A stretch of DNA of 64,000 nucleotides from Pelodera strongyloides. Its lineage: Eukaryota > Nematoda > Chromadorea > Rhabditida > Rhabditidae. The position numbers and the translations under genes are program-made. The DNA lies in assembly GCA_036852015.1 (NCBI GenBank), contig JAANDG010000091.1:124001-188000 (forward strand), given 5' to 3'. The stretch's first letter is position 1. Each line of letters begins with the position of its first letter. Under the pieces are notes generated by a model, which worked only from the letters and a program-made list of their open reading frames with translations, was not told where the DNA came from and did not search any database. Of this stretch, positions 60,001-64,000 are shown piece after piece.

Positions 60001-60447
60001 GTTCGAAGAGCCCTACTGGCTCTTCTCCGACTGGAGGAATCGGCCTTCGGCCGTTTGTTTCCCTGTTTAAAAAAAGAATTGCTAAAATGTAAAAAGTTAA
60101 CTCTCCTCTCTTTCTCTTGCGTTCCACTTACATTCACACGTCTCTGATTGTGGAAACGTATAATAATCAGTTTGGATCTCCACTCGACTAATGCTAGCAT
60201 GCAAATTTGCCAATGAATGTGCTTATGTAGAGCAGATTGTTACCCTTATGATAAGCTAGCATAGCTCAACAGGTAGAGCGTTGGACTGTTAATCGAGAGA
60301 TTGTGGGCGGCTGTGGGTTCGAATCCCGCTAGCGGCAAAGATTTTGTATGCTGTTCCGATCGAAGAATTTTCTTTATGAAGGGATTTCGTTGTGCACATA
60401 AAAACAAACCCGTGACAAACTCTTCTCCTTTATATAATAAGATTTTA
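60000..60447 (+). repeat. tRNA-Asn-bearing repeat, copy 2
   Basis: The tRNA-like part, 60254-60335, has a D arm (GCTCAACAGGTAGAGC), the loop CTGTTAA (anticodon GTT, Asn) and a good T arm (GTGGG-TTCGAAT-CCCGC). The variable region is about 10 nt too long, and the acceptor stem does not pair properly, so function is doubtful. The flanks match copy 1 at 1434-1805. Upstream are two hairpins (GAAGAGCC..GGCTCTTC and CGGCCTTCGGCCG). The repeat ends about 10 bp before the tetraspanin start codon. Confidence 0.6.
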
Positions 60448-60456
60448 GGCTTTTCC

Positions 60457-63242
60457 ATGTCCGGAGGCGGACGCCCACGTCGGCCGGCCCAGCAGAGGGC
60501 TCGTGCATACCGGCATGCGGTTCGTCTTGTTTTGTTGAGCCTGATATCACCTAGTCCTTATTGAGCAGTCATTTTAACACTAAATCTGTGTTTATAGTCT
60601 AATGTTTGTGATGCCTTAGATTTGTAAGGCCGCAAATGATAACGAGAGCTTCTTCAAGTGTAAATGTGACTTTCTTATTTTGGACAACGGGGAATGTTTT
60701 GCAGCCTCGCATTTGAATTTGCATCAGTCCATTCCTGTGTTTGGTTATTGCAAAATGTTTCTTGCGATTATTTTTGGTGAGAAATTATATCCACTATTGA
60801 TTTCAGGCTGTTAGATATTCCCCCGGAAGCGGCGGCGAATCAGAAATAAGTTGTTGTGTAAAGTATAGGTGAGAGTTCATTTTTTTTCTTTACTTATCTG
60901 TGGTACGCTACCAAGACAAAAAGCGAATCATTCAAAGTTTTCCGCCTGACCGATATAGTGTTAGTGCGTTAAATAAACAAATTCGTGAAGCTATTTCTCA
61001 ATAAAAGAGCGTCGTGCTCTCGTGTTGGTGTTCGGAATATGAATTAAATGTCACTTTTGGATATTTATTCGGTTTATTTAAGTTATTACGAATGTATTTT
61101 AGTGTATTTGGCTTCAATGTGGTTTTCTTCATTCTTGGCTTTGCGTTGCTATTGGTCGGCGTCTGGGCTCAAATCGAAAAGACCAACTTGTATTCGCAGC
61201 TGAACAGGGCCTCAAAGCTTTACTTGGATCCAACATGGTTGCTTATCGTAATTGGACTCATCACGTTTATAATCGGTATATTTTGTTACATTATGCAATT
61301 CGTATGTTTACTTGTTTCGTTTACTATTAAGCCAATTTTGGTATTAGCATGTTCATATTTACAAGTCATTTTTAACGTAGGAATACCGCCGATGCTCGTT
61401 GCTCATATTTTTTTGTATTCATTTAATTTTTCATATCTTTATTCGACCTTTTACCCCTTTTAGGATTCAGCGGATGTGTCGGTTCTTTGCGGGAAAACAC
61501 CTCGTTCCTCACGTTCTACTCGACATTATTAGGTATGTTTTCCGTTTTTTTTTGCATTACTTATATTCCGGTAGTACCTTCGTAGATTACTACCTTCGTA
61601 TTAATGTACGCAATGTTCAAAAATATTCGTTAGAAAGTCCATACACCTACGTAGTAATAAACGTGTAGAGGCAGTTCATGTTCATACGCTGATTGAAGGA
61701 ACTGGAGCCATGACTGGCCACGTAAAAGAGCGCAAAAAATGGATTGTAAAACGTAACTTATACTCAATAGTAGCGGACGTATACATATTTCACATATTTC
61801 CTTCCATTTATTTCAGGTCTTCTATTGATTGCCGAGTTTGCTGGTGCTGTCTTTGCCTACGCTTGCAAAGATCAGCTGGATCAGTACATACGGAAATTGT
61901 TAAATGACGTGGTAAGTATTTTATACTTGTTTAAATGGGGGGGGTGCATTGTACACTATGTCGTTGCTTCTCTTCTTTTCAGTTTTCAACTTGAGGCAAA
62001 TTATCTATATACAAGCTTATTTAGTGAGGTGATTTGACCTGGTTAAAGATTTGTTCTACGAGTATTGTTACACGGAAGGATTACATATTTTGCGGTACAC
62101 AATTCTTTATATTTTTTTTAGATCGAAGGCTACCGAGATGATCCGGACTTGCAAATCTTGATTGACACAATGCAAGAAGCGTGGAATTGTTGTGGGATAA
62201 ATAACGCAGATGATTGGGACGAAAATAGCTATTTCAGCGCGAAAAGCCACGAGGTACAGTGAACTTTACATATTGCGTATTTGTCTTGACGAGTTATTTT
62301 CTTTTTCTGTGCTTTGAAAGAGAACCCTCCGAATATTGGGGATAAATGTAAACATGCATTCATTGAGACTGAGAGTGCTCTCCTTTGTGCGTGTGTTTGT
62401 GGGACTCATTGTCGCTTATTTCAGTTTCAAAGCCCGGAAGCTGGCGGTGTTCCATTTTCGTGTTGTATTAACAGCAGTTCTGTGACTTTTAAAAACTTCT
62501 TCTGTGGACACGGAGTGCGGTTGAAGGTGGGTATCACTTTGCTAACAATGGAACTTGTTTAAAGTAGGCGGCCCATTTAAATCGACCTTAGACCTCCGAC
62601 GATCACTGAGCATTTTATGTTATTTTCTTTTCTACCCATTTGTGTATTACATTCCGTCAATTCCGTGCATAATCTACAGTAGTTGCATTACAATTATAAA
62701 AGGCAATACTGTCGGGCGTTTTTAAGGTACAAGACTAATTGAAGCACGTTTAGGATAAGAACATGCCGTCTGCCATATATACTGAAGGATGCCTCCCAAA
62801 ATTGCAATTGTGGTTGAACAATAATGTTTTCCTGGTTGGTATTGTGATGGTAATCGTCGCTGTCATTCAGGTATGTTTGTCACGTTTCATATTGTTCCTT
62901 ATTCTACTTCCGCTAGAATTTATGCTATTGAATCGTTTGTTTTGCGTGTATCCACGCGATGCTGATACTCTAATACATCTAATACTAATATTTTTGTGTG
63001 TCTGTGATTGCTATACTATAATCAATTGCAGGTCAATCAAATAAGTTTTTCTTTGTTTTGTCGTTGCAGATCGTTAGATCTTACACCAACTATAAATAAG
63101 ACATAGGATAGGATCTCGTCAACTTCTTCTGATCGTCTTCACTTGTATCTGTTGTGAATTTCAGATTCTTGGCATCTGTTTTGCGCAGAACCTGAAGAGT
63201 GATATCTTTGCTCAACGTGCTAAGTGGTATCTGGATCATTAA
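60457..63242 (+). CDS. Tetraspanin, TspanC8-like (TSP-12/TSP-14 type)
   Basis: Nine exons (60457-60519, 60807-60868, 61103-61275, 61464-61532, 61817-61911, 62122-62253, 62425-62526, 62754-62870, 63165-63242) give 891 nt, or 296 aa, all in phase. Four membrane segments are clear: FGFNVVFFILGFALLLVGVW, LLIVIGLITFIIGFSGCVGS, the LLLIAEFAGAVFAYAC segment, and FLVGIVMVIVAVIQILGICF. CCVKYS precedes TM1 (palmitoylation-type Cys). GCVGSLREN after TM2 is a family signature. The large loop carries CCG (Cys177/178), PFSCC (211/212), Cys225 and Cys245. NNADDWDENSYF, GGVPFSCC, IYTEGCLPKL and ICFAQNLKSDI match TspanC8 proteins, which bind ADAM10, but the two extra Cys of that group are absent. Exon 1 ends at a GTTCGT donor. 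Acceptor-like GATTTTAG 11 bp before ATG may be a trans-splice site. Confidence 0.93.
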
Positions 63243-64000
63243 GGAATTAAGGATAACGATAAGGTCAGTGGCGGGAAAACGTTTTAAGATATTAGTGACA
63301 TGGCCCCCGGCCTATGTCAGAATTGCCTTATTTCCTTTGTATGCACCGATGTACTATTACGTTATGCAATGGGATAGTTTTTAAAATAATCAAGTGTATG
63401 TTTCGTTGGGCGTGGCAACTCTGAACTTTCTTTGTAACTGTGATTTCACATGTATATTTTCCTGTTTACTCGAGTGGACTTTGTTTTAGAAACTTTTTTT
63501 CCAGGCATTGTTCTGTTTTCTGCTCTGCATTTTTGTAGTTTGTTTTTCTTGGTGCTTCATGATTTGTTGTCTGATTTAAATTTGTATTATCTTTTCATAT
63601 TATTACCTCTTTTCATTTAGCATTCCTTAAAAATTAGACCTACCGGCTAATGTGATTTCGCAAGTTAAAACGCACCAAAACAAATTGTACATTTCAACCT
63701 GAATCTGAATATGTGTGCTAAACAGCTGCCCAATCGTTTTGTAAGAGCAGATAGGTTATTTATTGTGATCTTTCTCTGAGTGTGTTTTTATTATCGACCC
63801 CCCACCGTAACGAAGTTTGTAAGCTTGTAATATAGATTCCTTAAACTGGTATTGGGTATTGTTATCCGATTATCGACGAACATTTTCATCGAACACATTG
63901 ATTTATGCCTTTCAAATTTATTGAATTCTTGCCTTTCATAAAGCGTATTATTATTACGGTTGCATTCCCTTTTCCACTCTATTTACTCGAAACTGCCTAG
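63243..64000. other. 3' flank of the tetraspanin gene
   Basis: T-rich sequence without a supported exon. No canonical AATAAA was identified with confidence close to the stop codon, and no repeat was recognised. Confidence 0.4.

Noticed and set aside
60254..60335. Functional tRNA-Asn
   Set aside because: Anticodon loop and T arm are good, but the acceptor stem does not pair and the variable region is too long.

Overview
The window looks like nuclear DNA of a nematode, probably a rhabditid, though the species is not identified. The main reason is an intact warthog-type hedgehog-related gene with a Hint domain, a gene family characteristic of nematodes. Splicing also fits: genes are cut into many short exons, mostly with TTTCAG or TTTTAG acceptors. 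Coding exons are islands in AT-rich DNA dense with inverted-repeat elements (MITEs), minisatellites and tRNA-derived repeats.

Layout. At 125-593 (minus) lie two exons of a protein-kinase N-lobe that runs off the left edge. At 3998-4714 (plus) is a kinase-like stretch with an in-frame stop and shifts of frame. At 6766-10085 (plus) six phase-compatible exons encode the C-terminal part of a protein I do not recognise. At 13951-20506 (minus) is a complete 18-exon warthog gene (573 codons plus stop), with a tRNA-Ile(AAT) gene nested on the other strand of one intron. From 20.5 to 27.4 kb there are only repeats and one small open frame. From 27423 to 34641 there is a 7.2-kb giant inverted repeat. 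At 36186-52444 (minus) is a complete xanthine dehydrogenase gene of about 40 exons whose introns hold many repeats, including a 1-kb fold-back and a 32-bp minisatellite touching a splice site. From 52.5 to 60.4 kb there is no convincing protein gene, but a pair of hairpins with compensatory changes stands out. At 60457-63242 (plus) is a complete 9-exon tetraspanin (296 aa) of the TspanC8 type.

The genes do not form a pathway. The warthog protein is predicted to be secreted and self-processing, XDH is a cytosolic purine-catabolism enzyme, and the tetraspanin is a membrane organiser. Exon models come from reading both strands by eye. For the warthog and tetraspanin genes all exon phases join and the totals are divisible by three, so those models are strong. 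No similarity search was possible.
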